From the NCBI RefSeq assembly GCF_008330945.1, contig NZ_CP043488.1:1674001-1738000 (forward strand): 64,000 bases of DNA. The letters run 5' to 3'. The stretch is from Labrys sp. KNU-23. GTDB lineage: Bacteria; Pseudomonadota; Alphaproteobacteria; Rhizobiales; Labraceae. Under the pieces are notes generated by a model, which did no database searches, had not been told where the DNA came from, and worked only from the letters and a program-made list of their open reading frames with translations. The translations under genes were made by a program, and so were the position numbers. Shown one piece after another: positions 8,195-16,775 of the stretch (position 1 is the first letter of the stretch; each line of letters starts with the position of its first letter).

Positions 8195-8347
8195 TTCAAG
8201 GAGCTCAGCGAGTAGTTCACGCGCGAGATGAACCGGCTACGCGTGGAGGGTCGGGCCTCCATTGACGCTGCGGAGGCCGAAGTCTGGAAGATCGACCACG
8301 AGCTCGATATGCTCGCCGATCTTACACTGAAGGGCGGAGCCCGCTGA
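8195..8347 (+). pseudogene. Large serine recombinase, C-terminal coiled-coil relic
   Basis: In one frame this reads FKELSE, an in-frame TAG, then FTREMNRLRVEGRASI, DAAEAEVWKIDHELDMLAD and ends at TGA (8345-8347). The pattern FxREMNRLR...A...E...I..EL..L.D matches the zinc-ribbon-adjacent coiled coil of large serine recombinases of phages and integrative elements. Only about 50 codons remain. It lies 150 bases from a tRNA-fMet end fragment (8494-8514), consistent with a former integration event. However, large serine integrases do not usually target tRNA ends, so the two may come from different elements. Confidence 0.55.
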
Positions 8348-8453
8348 TCGGCTTAACCAATGATAGTCAACAAATACAGTTGATCGAGGAGCCGCCTCCT
8401 CTACTGCACCCGAACATGGCCGAATACCATCACGGCCTCCCTCGACATGCAAA

Positions 8454-8481
8454 AAGCCCTGCGCGACTATCGGCAGGGCTT
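8454..8481 (-). terminator. Rho-independent terminator after the tRNA-fMet fragment
   Basis: On the minus strand AAGCCCTGC and GCAGGGCTT form a perfect 9-base stem around a 10-base loop, followed by a run of T (complement of the A run at 8451-8455). It lies 12 bases past the CCA end of the tRNA-fMet fragment, where a tRNA terminator would be. Confidence 0.8.
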
Positions 8482-8493
8482 ATTCGAGAATGT

Positions 8494-8514
8494 TGGTTGC
8501 GGGAGCAGGATTTG
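8494..8514 (-). repeat. 3' end of tRNA-fMet, candidate attachment-site core
   Basis: The plus strand reads TGGTTGCGGGAGCAGGATTTG. Its complement is the T-arm/acceptor 3' strand ending CCCGCAACCA, as in bacterial initiator tRNAs. The 5' four-fifths of the tRNA are absent: past 8514 the sequence is unrelated to tRNA. The own terminator is kept downstream. This is what remains when an integrative element uses a tRNA end as its attachment site and the rest is lost or displaced. A diverged second copy is at 46895-46913. Confidence 0.65.
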
Positions 8515-8877
8515 GTCACTACTTGCGATCATTGCAGGCGTACCGCAGCATACTGAAAATCCTGCTTTCTGATGATTCTGGAGATTTATTCCGTACTGCG
8601 GCGTAGCCCCCAGATCCGAGTTTGAGCGCACGACCGTCTCTTCCCTTCAGTTGCTTCAATCGTGGATCTGCTTTCTATCGGAACTTTCGACACGCCGATA
8701 TAAAGTACGACTTCAGACAACCATGCCGCGGGGGCGAAGGCGGCGTTACTTGTTCCTCACACCAAAGGCCGACAATCCGGGATCGGACAACATCTTCTGC
8801 ATCATCGCGTAGAGCCGCGGGGTTTGCTTTTCGTCGTTCTTGATATCTATAGTGCAGGAAGAATTGTCGGCCGCCTT

Positions 8878-9246
8878 CAGGAAGGCGAGGACGTCGTCAC
8901 TCCGCTCGAGCAGATATGCCGTCAGCATGGTTATCCGCGATCGATCCGCGTCGATCCGGGGACGGAGTTCGTTAGCCGCGATCTCGATGTGTGGGCCTAT
9001 CAGCACGGTGATACGCTCGACTTCTCACGTTCCGGCAGGCCGAGCGACAGCAGCCACACCGAATCCTTCAATTGCAAGTTTCGAGCGGAAGGCCTCAATG
9101 CCCACTGGTTCATGAGCCTCCCCGATGCCCGGGAGACAATAGAGGCTTGGTGAGGGGACTATAACGAGCTACGACCTATAGCGCGATCGGATACTAGCCC
9201 CCCGATAACGTTCCTAAATTGGTCATCGGAATGCAGCCCGCGATGA
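8878..9246 (+). pseudogene. IS3-family (IS407-like) transposase OrfB fragment
   Basis: The frame reads QEGEDVVTPLEQICRQHGYP, SIRVDPGTEFVSRDLDVWAY, LDFSRSGRPSD, ESFNCKFRAEGLNAHWFMSL and DARETIEAW. It then meets TGA (9151-9153) and continues GDYNELRPIARSDTSPPITF to a TGA at 9244. This is the DDE-type integrase core of IS407-group OrfB, in which DNGSEF and the catalytic Glu of EAFNGKFR are usual. Here they are DPGTEF and ESFNCKFR. The N-terminal half and OrfA are missing. A short minus-strand coding remnant (8746 to about 8870) adjoins it and may be the gene it interrupted. Confidence 0.85.
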
Positions 9247-9385
9247 TCCGGCTACCCTCTGGAAGCGACCAGCAAGCCGGTCCAACATCGGGGATCACCT
9301 CACAGCCCCGGAAAATCCTCCAGCCGGATGGTTCAAATTTGGGGAGCACGTCACATAATCGAGCGCGCCGACCTTCCGCTTGATG

Positions 9386-10585
9386 CTATCGGCCGTTGGG
9401 CCTGCGAACCGGTGGGATGAGACGCCTCACAAGCGCAACGAGATCGCTTTGTCGCGATACACCCATCTTTGCAAAGATGTGTTCGCGATGCGTTCGGGCT
9501 GTCGCCTCACTGACTTCCAGCGCCGCTGCCGCCTTGCGGAGTGTCGCCCCCGCCATCAACTGGTCGAGTTGACGTGTCTCGGCAGGCGTCAATCCGAACA
9601 TGCGGGCGATTGCTCCTAGTTCGGTCGGTAAAGGGGTTGCGTCGAGTGCGATGAAGACAGCAGCGGTTGCCTGCGGCACGAGCCTTGTTCTGCGCTGGCC
9701 GCGTGCTAGCGGCAGGATATGAGCGATGGCCGCCCCCTGATCGGCCTTGCCGAGAGGTACACCCAGCCCTGCCTCTGGGAGTTGCGTTTCGTCTTCCTGT
9801 GCCATCGCAATGGCCTTGCGCAGTTCTTCAACTACGCGAGAGTCCGTGGCGGTCAGACATCCGCCGGACGACAGGATCGGCGATCTCGCATCGAGCATGC
9901 GGCGCGCTGTTTCATTGACATGCATAATTCGCCCTTCGCCCGCAACGATGACGACACCGGCCGTCACACTGTCGAGCGTTGCTCCGAGAGCCTGCTGCTC
10001 CAAGGTTTTCATATCCAGCATATCGCTGATCGTCACAGCGCGCCTGATATGGGGCACCAATATTCGTCCGATCGCTACCTCGCGGTCGGTATAGAGGCCG
10101 GCATTCCTGTGGCGGTTGAGGCCAAGATGTGCTTGCCGGGTCGGGCTATTGATCAATGTCAACCCAATCGAATCGACGATGCCTTGCGGCTCGCCCCATT
10201 CCTTGAGCATCGCTGATTGCGACTGGATCTCCGCCGGTAGATGGCGCGAGAATACCTGCGGTTCGTCGAGGGGCATGTCACGGAGGGCCGGCAGCCGCTC
10301 CCAAGATGCCATCTCTTCGCCATAAAGCTGAAAGCGCTCCAGCCAATAGGAATCGATCCCAATGGTCTTGATGAGCGAAGCCCTGCCACCGACAAGATCG
10401 ATCATGGTCAGCGAGGCATTGTGGGCGCGCAACATTTCTTTGACGCCCGCCAGCATCGTCTCCCAGAGACTTGGATCGAGAGCGCAATCATAGACCGTGC
10501 CGATCAGCGCCGATATCTCGTCGATGGAGGGTAGATCTTCGGCTTTCGAGAAACGATCTTCAATGGAAGCAGAGAAATTTAACAT
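9386..10585 (-). CDS. LuxR-family transcriptional regulator with N-terminal sensor region
   Basis: A 399-residue protein. Residues about 20-180 look like a GAF/PAS-type sensor without recognised ligand motifs. Residues about 200-260 (SVTAGVVIVAGEGRIMHVNE) form a PAS-like fold. The C-terminus (about 330-390) is a LuxR helix-turn-helix: LTPAETRQLDQLMAGATLRK, ALEVSEATARTHREHIFAKM. No autoinducer-binding or receiver domain is present. Such long LuxR proteins act as one-component regulators. It lies next to the IS3 relic and faces away from the regulator cluster. The target is unknown. Confidence 0.8.
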   Translation of the reverse strand: MLNFSASIEDRFSKAEDLPSIDEISALIGTVYDCALDPSLWETMLAGVKEMLRAHNASLTMIDLVGGRASLIKTIGIDSYWLERFQLYGEEMASWERLPALRDMPLDEPQVFSRHLPAEIQSQSAMLKEWGEPQGIVDSIGLTLINSPTRQAHLGLNRHRNAGLYTDREVAIGRILVPHIRRAVTISDMLDMKTLEQQALGATLDSVTAGVVIVAGEGRIMHVNETARRMLDARSPILSSGGCLTATDSRVVEELRKAIAMAQEDETQLPEAGLGVPLGKADQGAAIAHILPLARGQRRTRLVPQATAAVFIALDATPLPTELGAIARMFGLTPAETRQLDQLMAGATLRKAAAALEVSEATARTHREHIFAKMGVSRQSDLVALVRRLIPPVRRPNGR

Positions 10586-10709
10586 AGCATAGCAAAGCGG
10601 CGCGCGAGAGAGAATCGTCGTTGGTTACCGCTAGCTAGACCAACTGTTGCATCACTACAACAGCGCAGCGGATTTGCTGCCCAAATAGGGTTTATCGGAT
10701 GAACATCCG

Positions 10710-10835
10710 ATGCGCTGCCGCTTGACCGGGCAGACTATCTTCGTGAACGGCGGCTTCGCCACCAGGTACAAGCCACTGGCTGCCCCCTGCTCGCCGTCAC
10801 TTATAAACAAGTTCGCCATGTCGAGCACACCGTGA
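10710..10835 (+). pseudogene. Short-chain dehydrogenase C-terminal relic
   Basis: A 41-codon frame reads RLTGQTIFVNGGFATRYKPL and ends at TGA. LTGQxIxVxGG is the conserved C-terminal strand of classical SDR and enoyl reductase proteins, where it precedes the stop. Nothing upstream in this frame resembles the rest of the fold. It is a tail fragment left by a deletion or insertion. Confidence 0.45.
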
Positions 10836-10866
10836 CCAACGTCCTTAGCCGCTTCCCCATGTGTAG

Positions 10867-11124
10867 TTGGACTATTTCAGGGAGAACAATGCCGTTTCGG
10901 GCCGGTGGTGCATCGCGCACGGCCACGTTCTGGGTACGTGGAAGGATTGCTGCATGTCGCTAGGCGAAGATTGTATCGAAACCGTCGCCGAAACCTTTAT
11001 CGCCAGGCTCAAGCTGCAATGGTGGCGATACATGGCAAGGATCCGACAAGAAAACTCGGTCAGACAACAAAGCAATTTGAGGGAATTGGATACTGTGAAA
11101 GTGTCGCATGGAAGAAGTCATTGA
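10867..11124 (+). CDS. Hypothetical 85-residue protein coupled to the response regulator
   Basis: The frame begins MDYFRENNAVSGRWCIAHGH and has a Cys/Trp-rich middle. Its TGA stop overlaps the ATG of the response regulator gene at 11124 (TGATG). No homology is recognised and no clear ribosome binding site is seen. The TGATG overlap would give translational coupling if the frame is used. It may instead be leftover coding DNA from the decayed region before it, so treat it as uncertain. Confidence 0.25.
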   Translation: MDYFRENNAVSGRWCIAHGHVLGTWKDCCMSLGEDCIETVAETFIARLKLQWWRYMARIRQENSVRQQSNLRELDTVKVSHGRSH

Positions 11125-11840
11125 TGCTCGCCGAAGAAAATAAGCAAAGCGATGTCGCCATCGCTCCTCTTGTTTATCTTGTTGATGACGATGAGGATTT
11201 TCGCGAAGAAATGGTAGCGGGCCTGTCTAGACTGGGCTTGAACGCACACGGATTTCACAGCGCTGAAGCCCTGTATCGAGCTTATGCAGTCAAGCCATCG
11301 CGGATCGTTGTTCTCGACATAGGCCTGCAGGGCGAAGACGGTCTGTCTATAGCTGCCCATTTGCGGTCTTCGCAATCGGTCGGAATCATCATGGCGACTG
11401 GCCGGGCGGCGATAGAGGATAGGGTTGCCGGCCTGCAAAAAGGTGCTGATGTTTGCCTGGTCAAACCCATCGATGTTCGGGAGCTCGCCGCCACCGTGGT
11501 CGCACTCAACAATCGCGTCAAAAGGGACCACAAGGCGCCGCCCGCCCCTCCTGCCCCACAATGGACCTTGGTGGAAGGCGGCTGGACACTCACGGACGGG
11601 CTGGGCCACCGCTTGCGCCTGACCGTCTCGGAGCAGCGCCTTCTGGCATGCTTGTTTCGTGAGCGCGGCAACATTGTCGGTCGTAGTGCGCTCGTCGAGG
11701 CCATGGGCGAGGATGTCCACGACTTCGACTATGCGCAGCTTGACACCATCGTGAGTCGCCTGCGTCGCAGGGCCAAGAAGGCCAATATGCTTCCACCCTT
11801 ACATGCCATTCGCGGCCTCGGTTTTACGTTCACCGACTAG
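11124..11840 (+). CDS. OmpR-type response regulator, paralogue 1
   Basis: A 238-residue protein. The start is set by alignment with its three paralogues (15200, 18951, 45824), which all begin about ten residues before APLVYLVDDDED; an in-frame extension to 10905 is not supported. The receiver (about 15-125) has the acidic cluster Asp21-23, phosphoacceptor Asp65 (VLDIG), Thr92 and Lys114 (VKPID). A linker rich in Ala-Pro follows. The C-terminal winged helix reads LTVSEQRLLACLFRERGNIV, then LDTIVSRLRRRAKK and HAIRGLGFTF. It is predicted to be an active, phosphorylated DNA-binding regulator. No kinase gene is adjacent; HK genes at 16776 and 32982 are candidates. Confidence 0.92.
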   Translation: MLAEENKQSDVAIAPLVYLVDDDEDFREEMVAGLSRLGLNAHGFHSAEALYRAYAVKPSRIVVLDIGLQGEDGLSIAAHLRSSQSVGIIMATGRAAIEDRVAGLQKGADVCLVKPIDVRELAATVVALNNRVKRDHKAPPAPPAPQWTLVEGGWTLTDGLGHRLRLTVSEQRLLACLFRERGNIVGRSALVEAMGEDVHDFDYAQLDTIVSRLRRRAKKANMLPPLHAIRGLGFTFTD

Positions 11841-11920
11841 GCCCAGTCGGCGCGTGTGCTTCCGTCGGAGATTTAAACTTATTTGATTGTTATAGAACGA
11901 TTATTCACAGGCCAAAGCGA

Positions 11921-12586
11921 ATGAGACTGATAGAATACGGCCAATTTACGCGCGTCACGAGAGAAACCATCTCGGATCTGGTCGTTATTGACAAAAATAA
12001 TCTTAGTTTAACCTGTATATCGAGCGCACTCGCCGGATATTGCAGTGAATTCCGCGTCAGTGCCTATAAGACGGCTTCCGAATGGAAGCAGGCAGCGCTC
12101 TATTCCGCCGAGTCGATCGTGCTGCTCTGTGTCACCGACCAACGGGAGCCGGCTAACCTGGTGGCCGACATCCAGAGCGTGGCCAGCGGTGTCCGGATCA
12201 TCGTTGTTTCCCACGTTACGACGACTACGACAATCCTCGCAGCCTTGGGGAATGGGGCACGTGGTTATATTCCGGACAATGCGAGCCTTGATGTCGTAGT
12301 GGGCGCGATTCGCCTTGTTCGGGCCGGTGGGATCTTCGTACCGGCTGATAGTCTCATGCGTTCATGTGAGCAAGCACAACCGGACAAACCGGTTCAGCTC
12401 ACTAAAAGGCAACTGGCCATCATCGAGCGCTTGCGAAAAGGCGAATCCAACAAGATTATTGCCGATAAGCTGGACATGAAAGTGAACACGGTGAAGGTAC
12501 ACGTCCGCAATATCATGCAAAAGATCAAAGCACGGAATCGAACAGAAATTGCATATCTCACCAACCATTTGTTTGAAGAGGCATAA
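11921..12586 (+). CDS. NarL/LuxR-family regulator with degenerate receiver
   Basis: A 221-residue protein. Residues 20-140 follow a receiver fold, but where the phosphoacceptor Asp should be it reads IVLLCVTDQREP. The Lys position reads IPDNA, so phosphorylation in the standard way is unlikely. The C-terminus is a LuxR helix-turn-helix: LTKRQLAIIERLRKGESNKI, NTVKVHVRNIMQKIKARN. It sits 80 bases after response regulator 1 and resembles the protein at 13633. It may be controlled by partner binding or expression level rather than by a kinase. Confidence 0.85.
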   Translation: MRLIEYGQFTRVTRETISDLVVIDKNNLSLTCISSALAGYCSEFRVSAYKTASEWKQAALYSAESIVLLCVTDQREPANLVADIQSVASGVRIIVVSHVTTTTTILAALGNGARGYIPDNASLDVVVGAIRLVRAGGIFVPADSLMRSCEQAQPDKPVQLTKRQLAIIERLRKGESNKIIADKLDMKVNTVKVHVRNIMQKIKARNRTEIAYLTNHLFEEA

Positions 12587-12781
12587 TATTTTATTATAAA
12601 TCAAATCACCTAACGAATACAACTCGGCCTTGTTATCTCCATTTTACAGAATTATTATTCAAGAAAACGCTGGTATATTTGCGGTTATTTAATAGGTACA
12701 GCTAATAATTTATCTATAGATCGCCCTGAATTATTTAAGAATGACCAAACTATCCTCCAGATTCACGGGGTGCCCGAATCC

Positions 12782-13393
12782 ATGCAAGTTCGTCTTCTCT
12801 CAGTCCCTTCAGTTGCGATCATGCTCGCATTGCCTGCCTGTGCGCCCTCTGTGCAGAGGGATCATTCGGTCGTACCCGTCGCCTCACAATTTTCCGGCGA
12901 ACAATTCCCGGTGCGCCTGATCAACCGAGCTCGGTTTCCGACCGATTTCGCCGTCGGCACCGTCGACTATCCTTCCACGGAGGCACGCGGTTCCATCATC
13001 GTCGATACCGGCGCGAGCAAGCTCTACCACATTGAGGGAGACGGCAAAGCGCGGCGGTACGCCATCGCTGTCGGCAAGGCCGGCTATGCTTGGAAAGGCA
13101 TGGCGACCATCGCCCGCAAGACCGAATGGCCAGCCTGGTATCCAACCGACGATATGCGAAGCGAGGCACCGGGAATCCCCAATCGAATACCACCTGGCTC
13201 GGATAATCCGTTGGGCGCGCGCGCAATGTATCTCTACACTGATGGCAAGGACACACTCTACCGAATCCACGGTACCAGCGAACCCTGGACGATCGGCACC
13301 AAGGCCTCCTCAGGCTGCATCCGTATGTTCAACGAGGACGTCATCGATCTCTATAGCCGCACTCGCATCGGGGCGAAGGTCATCGTTAAATAA
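12782..13393 (+). CDS. L,D-transpeptidase (YkuD domain) lipoprotein
   Basis: About 203 residues from the ATG at 12782 (another ATG lies at 12770). An N-terminal hydrophobic segment ends in a lipobox LPAC, so it is probably a lipoprotein. The YkuD domain contains GAR...MYLY, IHGTSEPWTIG and SSGCIRMFNEDVIDLY, with catalytic Cys at about 179 and its His in IHGT. These enzymes make 3-3 cross-links in peptidoglycan. In Brucella, Coxiella and Agrobacterium they also bind outer-membrane barrels to peptidoglycan. A similar lipoprotein enzyme lies at 27458. Confidence 0.9.
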   Translation: MQVRLLSVPSVAIMLALPACAPSVQRDHSVVPVASQFSGEQFPVRLINRARFPTDFAVGTVDYPSTEARGSIIVDTGASKLYHIEGDGKARRYAIAVGKAGYAWKGMATIARKTEWPAWYPTDDMRSEAPGIPNRIPPGSDNPLGARAMYLYTDGKDTLYRIHGTSEPWTIGTKASSGCIRMFNEDVIDLYSRTRIGAKVIVK

Positions 13394-13441
13394 AACAAAT
13401 GCGCTTCAAACGATACAAGGGGACCAAAGGAGTCTCTTCTC

Positions 13442-13490
13442 TAGCGCATCCGCCCGATCCCGAAATCGGGCCTGATACTATAGGTTTTAT
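13442..13490. repeat. Dispersed intergenic palindrome, copy 1
   Basis: The core CCCGATCCCGAAATCGGG is an imperfect inverted repeat followed by CTGATACTATAGG. A related sequence, GATTCCGGAATC followed by GGATCTGATTCTGTAG, lies at 35021-35060. The pattern resembles the small extragenic palindromes common in Hyphomicrobiales genomes. The function is unknown; it could act as a bidirectional terminator after the transpeptidase gene. Confidence 0.5.
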
Positions 13491-13632
13491 GGGCACCACA
13501 CGCTCAACTCTTCGCACCATAGACTCATAACTGCTATCCCCGTCTTAACAGCCCCCACCACGAGACCTGGATTCCCCTTGAATGCCAGGCTTCTGAATCA
13601 AGTCAGAAGGCCCCTGTTACGCCATAATCGGC

Positions 13633-14340
13633 TTAGCCACGCTTACTTTCTAAAAATTCCTCGCCGAGACTGGAATACACCTTATTAACCAGAGATGAGT
13701 AAAATATATCCTTTGATCTATAAGCAATAGCCGTTCTGGTATTTACACCAATTTTCTTCATAATATTCCGAACGTGCACTTTTATTGTACTTTCTCTTAA
13801 ATTTAGAGCCTTAGCTATAGATGCATTGGATCTTCCACAACTTACACCCGCAATGATGTCCAGCTCCCTCCGGGAGATTCTAAGATCTTCGTTTGGGTTC
13901 AGGCCTACAGAACCGGAACTGTGTACGGCTTTTTTCTCAAGAAAAGAGGTAGCGGGAAAGAAACTACCCCCAACGAGAACCAAATGGATTGCCTTCATCG
14001 CAATCTCGAGCGTGAGATTGTTGGGAATGTAAGCTTGAACCCCGACACTCATAACTTCAAGAATCCGAGATATATTACTACTCTTTGAAAGAACGACTAC
14101 TTTCATATCTGATTTATGCTCAAGTATTTTTGAAATATCTTCGAGATCTACATCCCCACCTGCTTCAGATATAAGCAGCAACGGAGAATGCCCATGCCAC
14201 TCACTAACAGAGCCCCACTCGCGCAGATCTGGGAATGCCAAGACCGGGATATTTGGGAATTCGGCAGCTAGAACACGACTAATACAATCACGCCAAAGTG
14301 CAAGAGAACATACTACGACGACCGCATCAATGTTATACAT
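13633..14340 (-). CDS. NarL/LuxR-family regulator with degenerate receiver
   Basis: About 235 residues from the ATG at 14340, which follows GGAAGGGG at a suitable distance; an ATG at 14358 is in frame. The receiver-like region lacks the acidic pair (VVVCSLALW) and the phosphoacceptor Asp (LLLISEAGGDV), and reads IPNNL instead of a Lys motif. The helix-turn-helix is RISRRELDIIAGVSCGRSNA, STIKVHVRNIMKKIGVNT. It is clearly AT-rich compared with the catabolic flanks, suggesting foreign origin. It is a relative of the protein at 11921 but on the other strand. Confidence 0.83.
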   Translation of the reverse strand: MYNIDAVVVVCSLALWRDCISRVLAAEFPNIPVLAFPDLREWGSVSEWHGHSPLLLISEAGGDVDLEDISKILEHKSDMKVVVLSKSSNISRILEVMSVGVQAYIPNNLTLEIAMKAIHLVLVGGSFFPATSFLEKKAVHSSGSVGLNPNEDLRISRRELDIIAGVSCGRSNASIAKALNLRESTIKVHVRNIMKKIGVNTRTAIAYRSKDIFYSSLVNKVYSSLGEEFLESKRG

Positions 14341-14423
14341 TTTGCATGCCCCTTCCAAAGCCCCGCACAGTCATAGCTGTATTTTGATACGATCCCTGAA
14401 GTGTTTACAATAAATTATCTACC

Positions 14424-14897
14424 CTATAGAGAAATTTCAAATGTATTAATGTTATTTCGTTTAGCTCTAATAAATAAATCTGGATATTTTTCTTGATAAG
14501 CGAAATTAACTATTAAAAACGGAGAATATCTATTAAGTATATGTTCGTTTCTGATGGCCCTTGCAGACGGACCGTATTTAATCCACCGCACTCGCTCTGA
14601 GACACTCAGAATGCCGTTATCTCGTGCCCACTTATCTGATATTTTTCCGGCCAAACTCTCGGACTCATATATTATACGAAAAATATGAAATTTATATTTT
14701 AAATTATCCAAGGTTCTAAAGATACGATACTTATCTAAACGCCTTACGTACCCGCAGACTCCTATATACGAAGTGACCGATGAACTTAAGCGCCACAATG
14801 ACGTATTGATATCATCATTTCCTGTAGTAAATAGAGATGTATTTATATATCTACTCATCAGATTTCGGGCGCTCAAAACACTTTCATGGCGAAACAA
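14424..14897 (-). CDS. Hypothetical AT-rich protein
   Basis: A 157-residue frame beginning MFRHESVLSARNLMSRYINT. It has many Ile, Asn, Lys and Tyr residues and lies in very AT-rich DNA, unlike the GC-rich flanks. No domain is recognised and no signal peptide or membrane helix is obvious. On the same strand 176-200 bases upstream lies a copy of the box shared with the autotransporter promoter (15073-15097), which supports expression. It may be a real horizontally acquired gene or a decayed one. Confidence 0.4.
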   Translation of the reverse strand: MFRHESVLSARNLMSRYINTSLFTTGNDDINTSLWRLSSSVTSYIGVCGYVRRLDKYRIFRTLDNLKYKFHIFRIIYESESLAGKISDKWARDNGILSVSERVRWIKYGPSARAIRNEHILNRYSPFLIVNFAYQEKYPDLFIRAKRNNINTFEISL

Positions 14898-15072
14898 TTT
14901 CTGCCAGCGACTTTGCTATCGATCGCACTCTTCACAGTCAGCTACCAGGCTGAATTGAGCTTTCGGCAATCGCTGTCTATTTCACGTTCGAGATCGTTTG
15001 AGCCGTACTCGTGTCAGATGACCGGCACATCCCAAATTGGATACGTATAAAGGTATATTTTCATCCGTATTC

Positions 15073-15097
15073 TTTACAATCTCAGAAACTGTCACAT
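15073..15097 (-). promoter_or_regulatory. Shared box GACA-N4-CTGAGATTGTAA
   Basis: On the minus strand it reads TGTGACAGTTTCTGAGATTG followed by TAA. Close copies are at 16168-16194 (minus) and 19769-19790 (plus), and a shorter one at 23491-23504 (minus). This copy lies upstream of the hypothetical gene that starts at 14897. Confidence 0.5.
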
Positions 15098-15199
15098 CTA
15101 TGCACCTACAGTCATCTGCCTACATTATGAAATAATCCGGTCTACGCCGAAAATTGGTGAAAACATCGACTTTCTCCCACTATAGGCAGCACGTGCCTT

Positions 15200-15916
15200 C
15201 TAATCGGCAAAGGTAAAGCCCAGCCCGCGAATGGCGTGCAAGGGCAAGACCATGTTGGACTTTTTGGCTCTCCGGCGCAGACGGCTTATGATGGTGTCGA
15301 GGTGGGTATAGTTGAAGTCATAGATGTCTGCGCCCATGGCTTCGACGAGTATGCTCCGCTCGACGATATTGCCGCGCTCACGAAACAGGCGCCCCAGGAG
15401 GCGATGCTCCGAGACGGTCAAGCGCAGGCGATGGCCCATACCATCTGTGAGCGTCCACCCGCCCTCTACCAGGGACCATTGCGGTGCAGGAGGGGGCGCC
15501 GGGGCGGGGCGATGCCCGCTGACACGATTGTTGAGCGCCACCACCGTGGCGGCAAGTTCCCGAACATCGATGGGTTTGACGAGGTAGACATCCGCGCCTT
15601 TGCGCAGGCCCGCAACCCGGTCTTCGACAGAGCCCCGGGCCGTCGCCATGATGATCCCGATCGATTGAGAAGCCCGCAAATGGGCCGCTATGGACAGACC
15701 GTCCTCGCCCTCCAGGCCGATATCGAGAATGACAACCTGCGACGGTTTGGCAGCATAGGCTCGATAGAAGGCCGCTGCGCTTGGAAATCCATATGCGTTG
15801 AGGCCCAATCTGGATAGGCCCAATACCATCTCCTCACGGAAATCCTCGTCGTCGTCGACAAGATAGACCAGAGGAGCGATCGCAACATCGCTTTGCATAA
15901 CCTCTTCTGCGGACAT
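15200..15916 (-). CDS. OmpR-type response regulator, paralogue 2
   Basis: A 238-residue sister of the regulators at 11124, 18951 and 45824. It is closest to the 18951 protein: both have ASQSIGIIMATARGS and the winged-helix end NYTHLDTIISRLRRRA. The acidic cluster DDDED, phosphoacceptor in ILDIGLEGED, Thr in MAT and Lys in LVKPID are intact. It is divergent from nothing nearby. Its 5' side opens on an 860-base region that carries the shared box at 16168-16194. It probably takes its phosphate from one of the two HKs in the window. Confidence 0.92.
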   Translation of the reverse strand: MSAEEVMQSDVAIAPLVYLVDDDEDFREEMVLGLSRLGLNAYGFPSAAAFYRAYAAKPSQVVILDIGLEGEDGLSIAAHLRASQSIGIIMATARGSVEDRVAGLRKGADVYLVKPIDVRELAATVVALNNRVSGHRPAPAPPPAPQWSLVEGGWTLTDGMGHRLRLTVSEHRLLGRLFRERGNIVERSILVEAMGADIYDFNYTHLDTIISRLRRRAKKSNMVLPLHAIRGLGFTFAD

Positions 15917-16775
15917 CGACGAGCCTTACAGCAGTTCCGTGGATTTATTGAGACAACCAAACTTGAATCCGGATGCGCGGAGTCAAGCATTATCCAAACT
16001 TCTTGAATATATTATCCAAGTATAAATTAAATATTCGATATATTATTATTCATTGAAAAACGATACTGAATATCAATGCATTGAGAATTAACGGCGAACA
16101 TCGATAATATTAACATATTAAATTTCTCGTTTTCGGATGGAATTTCATCATATATCTATGTAATAGCTTTACAATTTCAGTTTCTGTCACATTTTTGCAT
16201 TTCCTATCCCTACTTAGCTACATGAAAACCTACTCGATGAATTCATGCGCTACGAAAGGCTCGGGAAATAAGAGATATATTTTATATATTCCTCTGGGTT
16301 AGCCTGGACTTGCTTCTGTGGAAGTAAATCGGCCACAAGGTCCGTCAAGTTGCTCGGGACTGCTGGCACACATAGCGATGTCGCGGCCGTCGATGCTTGA
16401 TTGATTCACGCAACGCCCCAATGGCTGCAGCAATCTCGTCCGGTAGCCCGGCCTGCGTCATCCAATCGGCCGTGGTTCTGATTTCGCCAGCATCGTGCCC
16501 GAATGGGCGCCTCACTCGGTCTCCGACACCAGTCAAGCAGGCTTATGGCCTGATGCCTTCCGGTCGACGACGGCAAAAACGAGCCATAGAGCGCCCATGA
16601 CTACATCTCACTTGCCGTTCTCTCTTGCGCCACCGCAATATTTTGTCGTTGCCTTCCGCCCTGCGTGGGCACTCAAAACTGCGTACGATCCAGGCGCGAC
16701 TCCTCATCGGGCCCACAAACCGGGCGAGTCGTTCCAGTGCATACCAACTGCCTCGAGCGCGAGAGGAGGCAGCTC
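15917..16775. other. Gene-free region with one regulatory box
   Basis: The first 350 bases are strongly AT-rich promoter-like DNA containing the shared box at 16168-16194. From about 16300 the sequence turns GC-rich and looks like decayed coding DNA, for example a minus-strand piece reading TADWMTQAGLPDEIAAAIGA near 16470. No family could be recognised and no complete frame is convincing. Confidence 0.45.
16168..16194 (-). promoter_or_regulatory. Shared box upstream of response regulator 2
   Basis: On the minus strand ATGTGACAGAAACTGAAATT is followed by GTAAA. CTGAAATTGT is identical to the box before the autotransporter at 19830. It lies about 250 bases upstream of the response regulator that starts at 15916 and points toward it. 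Confidence 0.5.

Noticed and set aside
8494..8570. Complete tRNA-fMet gene
   Set aside because: Only the last 21 bases match. No anticodon stem, D-arm or 5' acceptor strand follows.
10905..11123. 73-residue N-terminal extension of response regulator 1
   Set aside because: All three paralogues start at the position equivalent to 11124 and the extension is Arg-rich and unlike any domain.
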